From assembly GCA_049509675.1 (NCBI GenBank), contig JBEKZQ010000010.1, positions 1 through 28,622 on the forward strand: a stretch of DNA of 28,622 nt, given 5' to 3'. Positions within the stretch are counted from its first letter, which is position 1. Every line of letters begins with the position of its first letter. The stretch is from JBEKZQ01 sp049509675 (GTDB lineage Bacteria; Planctomycetota; Planctomycetia; Pirellulales; Thermoguttaceae). The notes beneath the pieces are model-generated. The model had not been told where the DNA came from. It made no database searches and saw only the letters and a program-made list of their open reading frames with translations. A program made the position numbers and the translations under genes. This document shows, one piece after another, positions 1-5,540 of the stretch.

Positions 1-446
1 GCGCCTTCCAAAAAAGTGCCGCGGAGAAAATCGGCCAACTCGGCTTCGGCGAGTTCCAACTGCTCGGCCTCCACCCGAGCGATCTTGGTCAAGGCCACCA
101 GGCCGTGGCGAATGCCCAGCAGCGTGAGGATGTCCAGATGTTCGCGGGTCTGGGGCATGACGCCGTCGTCGGCCGCCACGACGAGGATCACGCCGTCCAT
201 GCCGCTGGCCCCGGCCACCATGGTCCTGACGAAATTCTCGTGCCCCGGCACGTCGACGATGCCCACCTGCACGTCGGCGATCGTGCAGGGCGCGAACCCC
301 AGATCGATCGACATGCCGCGCTCTTTTTCTTCCTTGAGCCGGTCCGTTTCGCAACCGGTGAGGCATTTTACCAGCGCCGTCTTGCCGTGATCGATATGGC
401 CGGCCGTGCCGAGGGTGATGTTGATCTGCGCCAGCGACATGCTCAT
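1..446 (-). CDS. selB: Selenocysteine-specific elongation factor SelB, N-terminal part (gene runs off the window)
   Basis: Translation factor that binds GTP and selenocysteinyl-tRNA and delivers it to UGA codons with a SECIS element. My translation of the minus strand begins MSMSLAQINITLGTAGHIDH, with the G1 loop GHIDHGKT, then the SelB-type switch segment TDRLKEEKERGMSIDLGFA, and G3 DVPGHE. SelB is favoured over EF-Tu because of the RGMSIDLGFA segment and the GTAGHIDHGKT start. About 148 codons are present; the remaining domains lie beyond base 1. The start is either ATG 446-444 or ATG 440-438, and neither has a good Shine-Dalgarno. The G4 motif, normally TKxD, reads TKIA because the codon at 80-78 is GCT where GAT is expected. 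It lies downstream of rho and a GxxExxY remnant on the same strand. Presence of selB implies that the organism makes selenoproteins, but no selA, selD or tRNA-Sec is in view. Confidence 0.9.
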   Translation of the reverse strand, partial: MSMSLAQINITLGTAGHIDHGKTALVKCLTGCETDRLKEEKERGMSIDLGFAPCTIADVQVGIVDVPGHENFVRTMVAGASGMDGVILVVAADDGVMPQTREHLDILTLLGIRHGLVALTKIARVEAEQLELAEAELADFLRGTFLEG

Positions 447-476
447 AAGCTTCTAGGGAAAGAAAACATTCTTAAC

Positions 477-503
477 CACGGATAACACGGAGGACACGGA
501 TGA
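477..503. repeat. Three tandem 9-nt CACGGATRA-like units
   Basis: The plus strand reads CACGGATAA, CACGGAGGA, CACGGATGA, a clean 9-nt period. It sits directly downstream of the GxxExxY remnant and upstream of selB. I recall similar CACGGAT strings next to GxxExxY genes in environmental bacterial genomes; that association is memory, not something tested here. Confidence 0.7.
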
Positions 504-511
504 AGAAGCGG

Positions 512-690
512 TCAATGAACGATGCGTTTCCACTGGAGCCGGGCGTTCTTGAAGTTCAAGAGCAGCGCCAACTGCAAGCCGCTGATCGCCAGGCAGCCGA
601 TCATTTGCGCGATGTGCGAGTCGTTGAAGGCGGTCACCACCTTGGGATCGGCGATTACCAGACCGTCCACAACCAAATCGGGAATCACGC
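512..690 (-). pseudogene. 3' remnant of a GxxExxY family protein
   Basis: Between rho and selB, the minus strand stays open for about 60 codons and ends at TGA 514-512. The translation contains IPDLVVDGLVIADPKVVTAF, NDSHIAQMIGCLAISGLQ and LALLLNFKNARLQWKRIVH. This matches the C-terminal half of GxxExxY proteins (PD-(D/E)xK-like fold, function unsettled), whose usual ending is like GLLLNFG...LEWKR. The N-terminal half with the GxxExxY motif is absent. The frame has no good start and runs into the rho stop. The usual E-x-K of this region (for example VIVELKA) reads VIADPKV here, so a key acidic residue is also lost. I call it a decayed insertion remnant. It is too short for an intact family member (about 125 residues). 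Confidence 0.75.
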
Positions 691-695
691 GGCCG

Positions 696-1976
696 CTAGT
701 CGGTCACCCGCGCGCTGGCGATCAGGTTGATGAACTCTTGATTGGACTTCCGTTTCCCCAGTTTGTCGACCAACTGTTCCATGGCGTCGACGGGGTGCAT
801 CGTGGCCAGCGTGCGACGCAGCATGGTCACGGCGTGCAAGGTCTCGGGCGGCAAGAGCTTCTCCTCGCGACGCGTGCCGGACTGCGAGATGTCGATGGCC
901 GGCCAGACGCGGCGATCGGCCAACTTGCGGTCCAACACCAACTCCATGTTGCCCGTCCCTTTGAACTCCTGGAAAATCAGCTCGTCCATGCGGCTGCCCG
1001 TATCGATCAGGGCCGTGCCGACGATGGTCAGGGAACCGCCCTCCTCGAACAAGCGGGCGGTGGCGAAGAGTTTCTTGGGGATGTCCATGGCCTTGATGTC
1101 CACGCCGCCGCTCATGGTGCGGCCGGTGTTGCCCACCCACTTGTTGAAGGCCCTGGCCAGGCGGGTGATGGAATCCAGCAGCAGGACTACGTCTTTGCCC
1201 ATTTCGGCCAGGCGCTTGCAGCGCTCCACCACCAGTTGCGACAGGCGGACGTGGCTCTCGATGTCTCGGTCGAGACTGCTGGCCACGACCTCGCCGTTGA
1301 CCGCCCGCTTCATGTCGGTCACTTCCTCCGGCCGCTCGTCGATGAGCAACACGATCAGCTTGACGTCGGGGTAATTGGTCGAGACCCCCAAACTGATGTG
1401 TTGCAGGAGGATGGTTTTTCCGGTGCGGGGCGGGGCCACGATCAGGGCCCGCTGGCCCTTGCCCAGCGGCGTGAGCAGGTCCATCACGCGGGTGGTCATC
1501 GGCTCGGGACCGACCTCCAGTTTCAACCAGGACTCGGGATTGATGGGGGTCAGTTCGTCGAAGGTCTTGACGGCCCGATAATCCTCGGGCTTCATGCCGT
1601 CGACGTCGAGGATCTCCTTCAGCCGCGGTCCCTGCTGGCGGCGTCCCGGCTGCACCATGCCCTGGATCAGCAGGCCTTCGCGAAGGCCGAACTTGTCGAT
1701 CATGCTGCCGGGCACGAAAGGATCGGTCAGTTCGCGGAGATAGTTATTCTTGGGGTCGCGTAGGAAACCGTAGCCGTTGGGGTGCATTTCCAGCACGCCG
1801 CCGCCGGGTTCCAGCGGGCCGACTTCCCCATTTTCCGGGACGGGCTCGATGCCGCGAGTGCCGTTTTCACCGTTCCCCTGGCTGCGCATCGGTCGGTTCT
1901 GTCCCCGATAACCGCCGCGCCCGGGGCCCTGCCCGCCACGACCGCGCAGCCGGCCGCCCTTTTTCTTCCTTCCCAT
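696..1976 (-). CDS. rho: Transcription termination factor Rho
   Basis: Hexameric RNA-dependent ATPase that terminates untranslated transcripts in the cytoplasm. The protein is about 426 residues from ATG 1976. A basic Gly/Arg-rich N-terminal tail comes first (GRKKKGGRLRGRGGQGPGRG), then the RNA-binding cold-shock-like domain with HPNGYGFLR, then the RecA-type motor. Walker A is PPRTGKT, Walker B is DVVLLLDSITRLAR, and the Q/R-loop region includes MSGGVDIKAM and GTGNMELVLDR. These are diagnostic of Rho. A GTG three codons upstream (1985) has AGGAG 10 nt before it. ATG 1976 has GGTGGAG just upstream, and I prefer it. The first gene of a minus-strand set, with a roughly 570-bp leader region that contains a long inverted repeat. 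The Gly/Arg-rich tail is an insertion type known in high-GC Rho proteins; here it may help RNA binding (inference). Confidence 0.97.
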   Translation of the reverse strand: MGRKKKGGRLRGRGGQGPGRGGYRGQNRPMRSQGNGENGTRGIEPVPENGEVGPLEPGGGVLEMHPNGYGFLRDPKNNYLRELTDPFVPGSMIDKFGLREGLLIQGMVQPGRRQQGPRLKEILDVDGMKPEDYRAVKTFDELTPINPESWLKLEVGPEPMTTRVMDLLTPLGKGQRALIVAPPRTGKTILLQHISLGVSTNYPDVKLIVLLIDERPEEVTDMKRAVNGEVVASSLDRDIESHVRLSQLVVERCKRLAEMGKDVVLLLDSITRLARAFNKWVGNTGRTMSGGVDIKAMDIPKKLFATARLFEEGGSLTIVGTALIDTGSRMDELIFQEFKGTGNMELVLDRKLADRRVWPAIDISQSGTRREEKLLPPETLHAVTMLRRTLATMHPVDAMEQLVDKLGKRKSNQEFINLIASARVTD

Positions 1977-1985
1977 GAACTCCAC

Positions 1986-2551
1986 CTGAAGAAATCTCCT
2001 CTCGTGAAAATTGGCGCGTTGCCGTAGCGGCGAGCATGTTGCCCGAAATGACCCGAGGCCCCAGAACTGCTTTCACAACTCGTCTCGCCCGAGGACCCAT
2101 TTCGCCCGAGGAGATTTGGGCCGGAAACCCAGTTGTGAAATCAGTTCTCGACAGATACCTGACGTGCGGGTCGAAGTACCCTTTGTCAAAGAAGTTCGTT
2201 CCGATCCTGCGACGACACCGTCGTCCCGAGCAGACCGTCTGGCGGCCAACAGCAAGGACCCAGGTCGAGAAGCGTCTTCCCGCCCCCCACGAAAGAACAC
2301 CATCCCTTATGCGGGGGGGGCGGTCTGAAGGATGCCAGATGGCGGGATCCAACTCCCGCCCGTTAGGCAGAACTCACTCTATCGCTATATTAACGTCGGT
2401 TCAACATATGTCAAGCCGCAATTCCTCGATATCGGGCCCGCACAGCAAAATAACACCCTTCGCCGCTCTTTTCCGACATTTCTGGACTCCGGCATCCGAT
2501 ACTACTGACCAAGATGCGGCCCTTGTCTTTTCGCGCGCTAGGATGTGTAAA
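1986..2551. other. Divergent intergenic region between rho and the thioredoxin gene
   Basis: About 565 bases with no convincing gene. It should hold the promoters of rho (minus) and of the thioredoxin-like gene (plus). Visible structure: a 17/18 inverted repeat at 2063-2148 (listed separately), a G8 run near 2311-2318, and a perfect 7-bp hairpin at 2341-2360 (GGCGGGA, 6-nt loop, TCCCGCC) without a T-run. The open plus frame that runs through this region into the thioredoxin gene has no family resemblance before about base 2552. Confidence 0.6.
2063..2148. promoter_or_regulatory. Long inverted repeat in the rho leader
   Basis: Left arm AGAACTGCTTTCACAACT (2063-2080) and right arm AGTTGTGAAATCAGTTCT (2131-2148) pair at 17 of 18 positions across a 50-nt loop. 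The loop carries a direct repeat TCGCCCGAGGA. It lies 87-172 bases upstream of the rho start on the rho-sense strand, so it could be a leader RNA structure or a protein operator. rho genes are commonly autoregulated through their leader; assigning this role here is inference. Confidence 0.5.
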
Positions 2552-3760
2552 ATGCGCAATTTATGCCGATTATTCATGCTCTTCCTGCTTGCCCTGATGG
2601 CGCCTGCCCTGGCCGCGGCAGAATCGTTGGTCCACTGGGAGGTTACATTGGATAGCGCCAAACGGGTGGCTGCCCAGAGCAATCGCCTGGTGCTGATCCA
2701 TTTTTGGGCCCCCTGGTGCGGGGCCTGCCGGGCCATGGAAAGCGAAGTCTACAGCCAACCGAATGTAGTGGCCGCTCTCAGTGCGTCCTATGTGCCGGTA
2801 AAGGTGAACGTCGAGTTCTTCCAGACGCTCGCCGAGCGGTACCACGTTACCGGCCTGCCCACGATTATCATCATTCGCCCCACGGCACAGGGCGAAGTGA
2901 TCGATGCCGCACGGGGCCGGCTGGATGCGATCGAGTATGTCTCTTGGATGAATCGGGTGGCCATGCGGGCTCGGCCGCAACGGCCCGTGTACGCACAGAT
3001 TCCGCCGCGCGCCACGCTTGGACCGCCGGAGCCGCCCACGCCCGGCCCCGCCTACTCGGGACCGACGACTTCGGTCGCCATGAACGATCGCTATGGGGCC
3101 GATGCCTCGCGGTCGCGTGCGGATTCGAGGGTCATGCCGGTAGCGCCCACGCTCAGCGGGGCGCCGCGGGCTGATCGCGGGGGGCCGCCGTCGCCGCCCA
3201 CTCCGTCCGTGGCGGTGGCCACTTTGTCGCCGCCGATTTCGGTTATGCCCCCGCCGCCGACCGCGGTCTCGCCGGTTGTGTCCCCGCCTGCGCCCGCGGC
3301 TCCGCCGCTGCCGGCGGCTTCGCCCGCGAATCACGTTGCCCCGATGGCTTCGGCCAGCGCGGCAACGGTTCTGCCGGAAGGCAGTTTGCCGCTTGGGCTG
3401 GACGGATTCTGCCCAGTGCTATTGAGCGAGAAGTCGGTTTGGCAACCGGGGGATCGGGCCTGGGGCGCGAAGCATCGCGGCCGAACCTACCTGTTTGCCG
3501 GCCGCGAGGAGCAGCAGCGATTCCTGGCTGATCCCGACCGTTACGCGCCCGTCATGTCGGGCAACGACGTGGTGCTGGCCGTTTCCGAAGGCCGGTTGGT
3601 GCCCGGCCAGCGTGCGCACGGGTTGCAGTTCGCCTCGCGCGTCTTTCTCTTTGCCGACGAGGAGAACCTGCAAAAGTTCACAAAGGACCCGACCTATTAC
3701 GCGGATCGGGCTTCACTGTCGACGCAGACCGTAACCGCGGCAGGCCCGCCCATGCGGTAA
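2552..3760 (+). CDS. Secreted thioredoxin-domain protein with C-terminal duplicated YHS-like domain
   Basis: About 402 residues from ATG 2552, chosen because AGGA lies 8 nt upstream and a clean signal peptide follows (RNLCRLFMLFLLALMAPALA, then AAAES). ATG 2543 is an alternative. Residues about 27-150 form a thioredoxin fold with the redox motif WCGAC (Cys56, Cys59) and cis-proline in GLPT (Pro103). Residues about 155-290 are a Pro/Ala-rich linker. The C-terminal 105 residues hold two tandem YHS-like halves: FCPVLLSEKSVWQPGD...HRGRTYLFAGREEQQRFLADP, then a degenerate second half ending FADEENLQKFTKDPTYY. YHS modules are often linked to metal or haem proteins. The probable role is extracytoplasmic disulfide chemistry; the partner is unknown. 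It stands alone and is convergent with the HEAT/TPR gene, separated by 54 bases of heptamer repeat. Confidence 0.88.
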   Translation: MRNLCRLFMLFLLALMAPALAAAESLVHWEVTLDSAKRVAAQSNRLVLIHFWAPWCGACRAMESEVYSQPNVVAALSASYVPVKVNVEFFQTLAERYHVTGLPTIIIIRPTAQGEVIDAARGRLDAIEYVSWMNRVAMRARPQRPVYAQIPPRATLGPPEPPTPGPAYSGPTTSVAMNDRYGADASRSRADSRVMPVAPTLSGAPRADRGGPPSPPTPSVAVATLSPPISVMPPPPTAVSPVVSPPAPAAPPLPAASPANHVAPMASASAATVLPEGSLPLGLDGFCPVLLSEKSVWQPGDRAWGAKHRGRTYLFAGREEQQRFLADPDRYAPVMSGNDVVLAVSEGRLVPGQRAHGLQFASRVFLFADEENLQKFTKDPTYYADRASLSTQTVTAAGPPMR

Positions 3761-3762
3761 TA

Positions 3763-3814
3763 GTTTTCAGTTTTCAGTTTTCAGTGCTCGACTCTGGACT
3801 CTGGACTCTCGACT
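3763..3814. repeat. Heptamer array between convergent genes
   Basis: On the plus strand GTTTTCA repeats three times, then CTCTGGA and related units. Read on the minus strand, right after the TAA of the HEAT/TPR gene, the units are AGTCGAG, AGTCCAG, AGTCCAG, AGTCGAG, CACTGAA, AACTGAA, AACTGAA. The strict 7-nt period and the unit AGTCGAG are shared with the array after ribokinase (25983-26024). Confidence 0.85.
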
Positions 3815-4474
3815 TTACGTTCCCTCGACCCTCTTTGCCAGGCGGACGATCTGTGCGCGAACGCCCTCCAGGTCGGGGTTCAGCCGCAACGCCCGGCGAA
3901 AACTCTCCAGGGCCGAGATCGGATTGTTCAGTTCCAGATAGGCCTGGCCCATCGTCGCGGCGGCGATGAAATGGTAGGGATTCAGTTCCAAGACCTCGTG
4001 GCAATCGCGAATTGCGTCGCCGTAGCGGGCCAGGGCAGATTCGGCCAAAGCGCGTTGGCTCCAGGCCTCGGCCAGCCAGGGCGCGGTCTCGATCAAGCGG
4101 GTGGCGCGGCGCACCGCTTCCAGAAACTGCTCGGCGGCGTTCAGGCGGACCAGGATGTTCAGTTCCCAACACTCCGTCTCGCTGCCGGCCCGCATCCACA
4201 CGCGGCGGATGCCCTCGTCGGCCAGCGTGCGGACAATGCGGTCTTCGTCGTGCAGGGCGCAGCCCAGGGCATGATTGGCGCCGTAGTCGCCCAAGACGCC
4301 CAACGCGAATACGGCGGCCCGGCGCACCTCGCGCTGCGGATGCCGCACCAATCGCTCCAGCGTGCCCGCCGAATAATGGGCCGACACCTCGCGCATCATG
4401 CCGCTCGAATCGCGCTGGTCCAGGTATTCCTGGTAGAAGGCCAACAGACGAGGCGGTCGAGGAAGATCGTTCAC
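3815..4474 (-). CDS. HEAT-repeat and TPR protein
   Basis: 219 residues from GTG 4474, with GGGAG 8 nt upstream; no in-frame ATG fits better. The first half resembles HEAT repeats: LERLVRHPQREVRRAAVFAL and then a second unit around VLGDYGANHALGCALHDEDRIVRTLADEGIRRVW. The second half is tetratricopeptide repeats: residues about 130-210 with the TPR signatures APWLAEAWSQRALAESALARYGDAI, LELNPYHFIAAATMGQAYLE and PISALESFRRALRLNPDLE broken over three helical pairs. No signal peptide or membrane segment is present. Such proteins are scaffolds for protein-protein contacts; the partner cannot be read from the context. The gene ends in a heptamer array and is convergent with the thioredoxin gene. Confidence 0.82.
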   Translation of the reverse strand: MNDLPRPPRLLAFYQEYLDQRDSSGMMREVSAHYSAGTLERLVRHPQREVRRAAVFALGVLGDYGANHALGCALHDEDRIVRTLADEGIRRVWMRAGSETECWELNILVRLNAAEQFLEAVRRATRLIETAPWLAEAWSQRALAESALARYGDAIRDCHEVLELNPYHFIAAATMGQAYLELNNPISALESFRRALRLNPDLEGVRAQIVRLAKRVEGT

Positions 4475-4590
4475 CGGGGGAACTCCCGTCGCAAACGTGT
4501 CGGAGCAATACGTCCATTGTAATCAGAGATCCTGGCTTGCGCCAACTATTGGTAGCGATGTGCGGCCGCATTTTCTGGCAGGGTTTTTGG

Positions 4591-4773
4591 ACGCCCGTTC
4601 AGAGATCGTCCGCCTTTTGCGGCGTTGTGCAGCAAAGGGTTACGTCAACGCAGCCAACGCCGTTTTTCGGCCAGTCCGTGGCGTCACTCCGATCCCGATC
4701 GTAACTCCAATCTCATGCTGCCACCCCATTTATCCATCTTGCCACGAAAGGCGGACGATCTCTGAACGGGCGT
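4591..4773. repeat. 27-bp perfect inverted repeat bracketing about 130 bp
   Basis: Arms 4591-4617 and 4747-4773 are perfect reverse complements over 27 bases; the left arm starts ACGCCCGTTCAGAGATCGTC and the right arm ends CGATCTCTGAACGGGCGT. The interior codes for nothing recognisable. This is MITE-like, and its right arm overlaps the left arm of the next hairpin element. Confidence 0.75.
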
Positions 4774-4962
4774 TTCCGGCGTAGCCGGTCATAGGCCCGG
4801 CGTTTACGCCGGCCCTAGTGGTCTGTCCATTTCGACATTACCGGTTGGGTGCCACTGCTGGCTTGCCCAGCAGTGCTGGAGACACGGTTGGACAAGCCAA
4901 CCGTGGCACCCGCAAACTCAAGTTGGACAGACCACTATGACCACCTGCGGCGGAAAGGCTCG
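4767..4962. repeat. 36-bp-arm hairpin element (family B), split by an inserted element
   Basis: Left arm 4767-4802 begins CGGGCGTTTCCGGCGTAG; a TTTA loop follows at 4803-4806. The right arm is split: 4807-4817 and then 4938-4962, with the element 4818-4935 plus one TA between. Removing the insert joins the halves into a hairpin that pairs at 29 of 36 positions. The same end sequence recurs at 11011-11028 and, inverted, at 11256-11273. Confidence 0.75.
4818..4935. mobile_element. MITE-like element, copy 1 (118 bp, terminal inverted repeats, TA-flanked)
   Basis: Starts GTGGTCTGTCCA and ends TTGGACAGACCAC, so the termini are inverted repeats of about 12 bp. It is flanked by TA on both sides (4816-4817 and 4936-4937), as expected for a 2-bp target duplication of the IS630/Tc1-mariner kind. 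The interior has further dyads, GCCACTGCTGG...CCAGCAGTG and GGTTGGACAAGCCAACCG. No transposase is encoded, so it would need one in trans. A related 136-bp copy lies at 16097-16232. Confidence 0.8.
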
Positions 4963-5091
4963 TACACGAGCCTGTTTTCCGGCATCCAACGGTTGCCAGA
5001 CGATCTTGCCGCACGCCGCCAATCCACCGCTCGATTGTTGACACGCGCCCGCTGCCCAGATAGGCTGGCGCGGCAGGAGTCAACAGCCGCG

Positions 5092-5406
5092 ATTCGGCCG
5101 GTCCGCACGGAGAACGGCAAGCTTCGCATCGCGCTGGATTCGGTCGGCGGCGAATTGATCGCCGGGGGGGACAAGCTCCTTGGCTTCAGTATTGCCGGAG
5201 CCGACCGGAAGTTTGTCCCGGCCGAGGCCCTGATCGAGGGCGGCGCCGTCGTGCTCAGTGCCCCGGCCGTTGCGGCGCCGGTGGCGGCGCGCTACGGTTT
5301 CGAGCAGTTCGTCAGCCCGCTGTGCAACCTGTACAACAAAGAAGGCCTTCCGGCCTCGCCTTTCCGCACGGATGACTGGCCGTTAGAGCAGTCCAAAGCG
5401 CAGTAG
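5092..5406 (+). pseudogene. 3' remnant of a sialate O-acetylesterase
   Basis: About 104 codons ending at TAG 5406. The translation contains IRPVRTENGKLRIALDSVGG, then GDKLLGFSIAGADRKFVPAEA, VVLSAPAVAAPVAARYGF, and the family-typical ending SPLCNLYNKEGLPASPFRTD. This matches the extreme C-terminus of sialate (9-O-acetyl) esterases, which are normally 450-650 residues and carry the catalytic SGNH/SASA domain upstream. That domain is missing. The open frame continues upstream to 4849, but there it translates the MITE and hairpin sequence, so it is not a protein start. An exported esterase of this family would fit with the nearby galactosidase as glycan-degrading equipment; this copy is dead. What removed the 5' part is unknown, though transposon-like sequence sits immediately upstream. 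Confidence 0.8.
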
Positions 5407-5417
5407 AGCCTCGTCCA

Positions 5418-5540
5418 GGCGCTGCAAAACAGTAAGTTACCGAAATTGTATCCGGCACACGCCGTGTGCCGACGGCAAAATGCGGTACACGGCGTGTGCC
5501 GCATACATTGGGATCCCGCAACTTATTGTCTGACAGCGCC
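5418..5540. repeat. Palindrome-rich element with GGCGCTG...TAAGTT ends
   Basis: Left end (plus strand, 5418 on) reads GGCGCTGCAAAACAGTAAGT. The right end, read on the minus strand from 5540, is GGCGCTGTCAGACAATAAGT, so the ends are inverted copies with a few differences. Inside are two palindromes: GGCACACGCCGTGTGCC at 5454-5470 and an imperfect one at 5481-5503 around TACACGGCGTGTGCC. The right end overlaps the last codons and the stop of the alpha-galactosidase gene. A third copy of the end lies at 8903-8929 after the aminotransferase gene. The palindromes could also act as bidirectional terminators. Confidence 0.65.

Larger units (their letters stand above)
4475..5091. other. Repeat-filled intergenic region
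   Basis: About 600 bases without an intact gene. It contains the inverted-repeat elements listed separately (4591-4773, 4767-4962, 4818-4935), a small hairpin GGCTCGTACACGAGCC near 4958-4973, and unassigned sequence leading into the sialate O-acetylesterase remnant. The promoter of the HEAT/TPR gene should lie near 4480-4560, but I see no clear -35/-10 pair. Confidence 0.6.

Noticed and set aside
522..1763. Long plus-strand open frame opposite rho
   Set aside because: Antisense to a clear rho gene; the translation is low-complexity His/Asp/Gly-rich, as expected from a high-GC shadow frame.
2036..2551. Upstream extension of the thioredoxin reading frame
   Set aside because: The frame stays open but the translation has no family resemblance, crosses the rho-leader dyad, and lies before a clear signal peptide and ribosome site at 2552.
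4849..5091. N-terminal part of the open frame leading into the sialate esterase remnant
   Set aside because: It translates the MITE and hairpin repeats, so it is not the real start of an esterase.
5418..5540. Integron attC site
   Set aside because: The inverted ends and TAAGTT suggested it, but the GTTRRRY/RYYYAAC core pair and an integrase are not seen.
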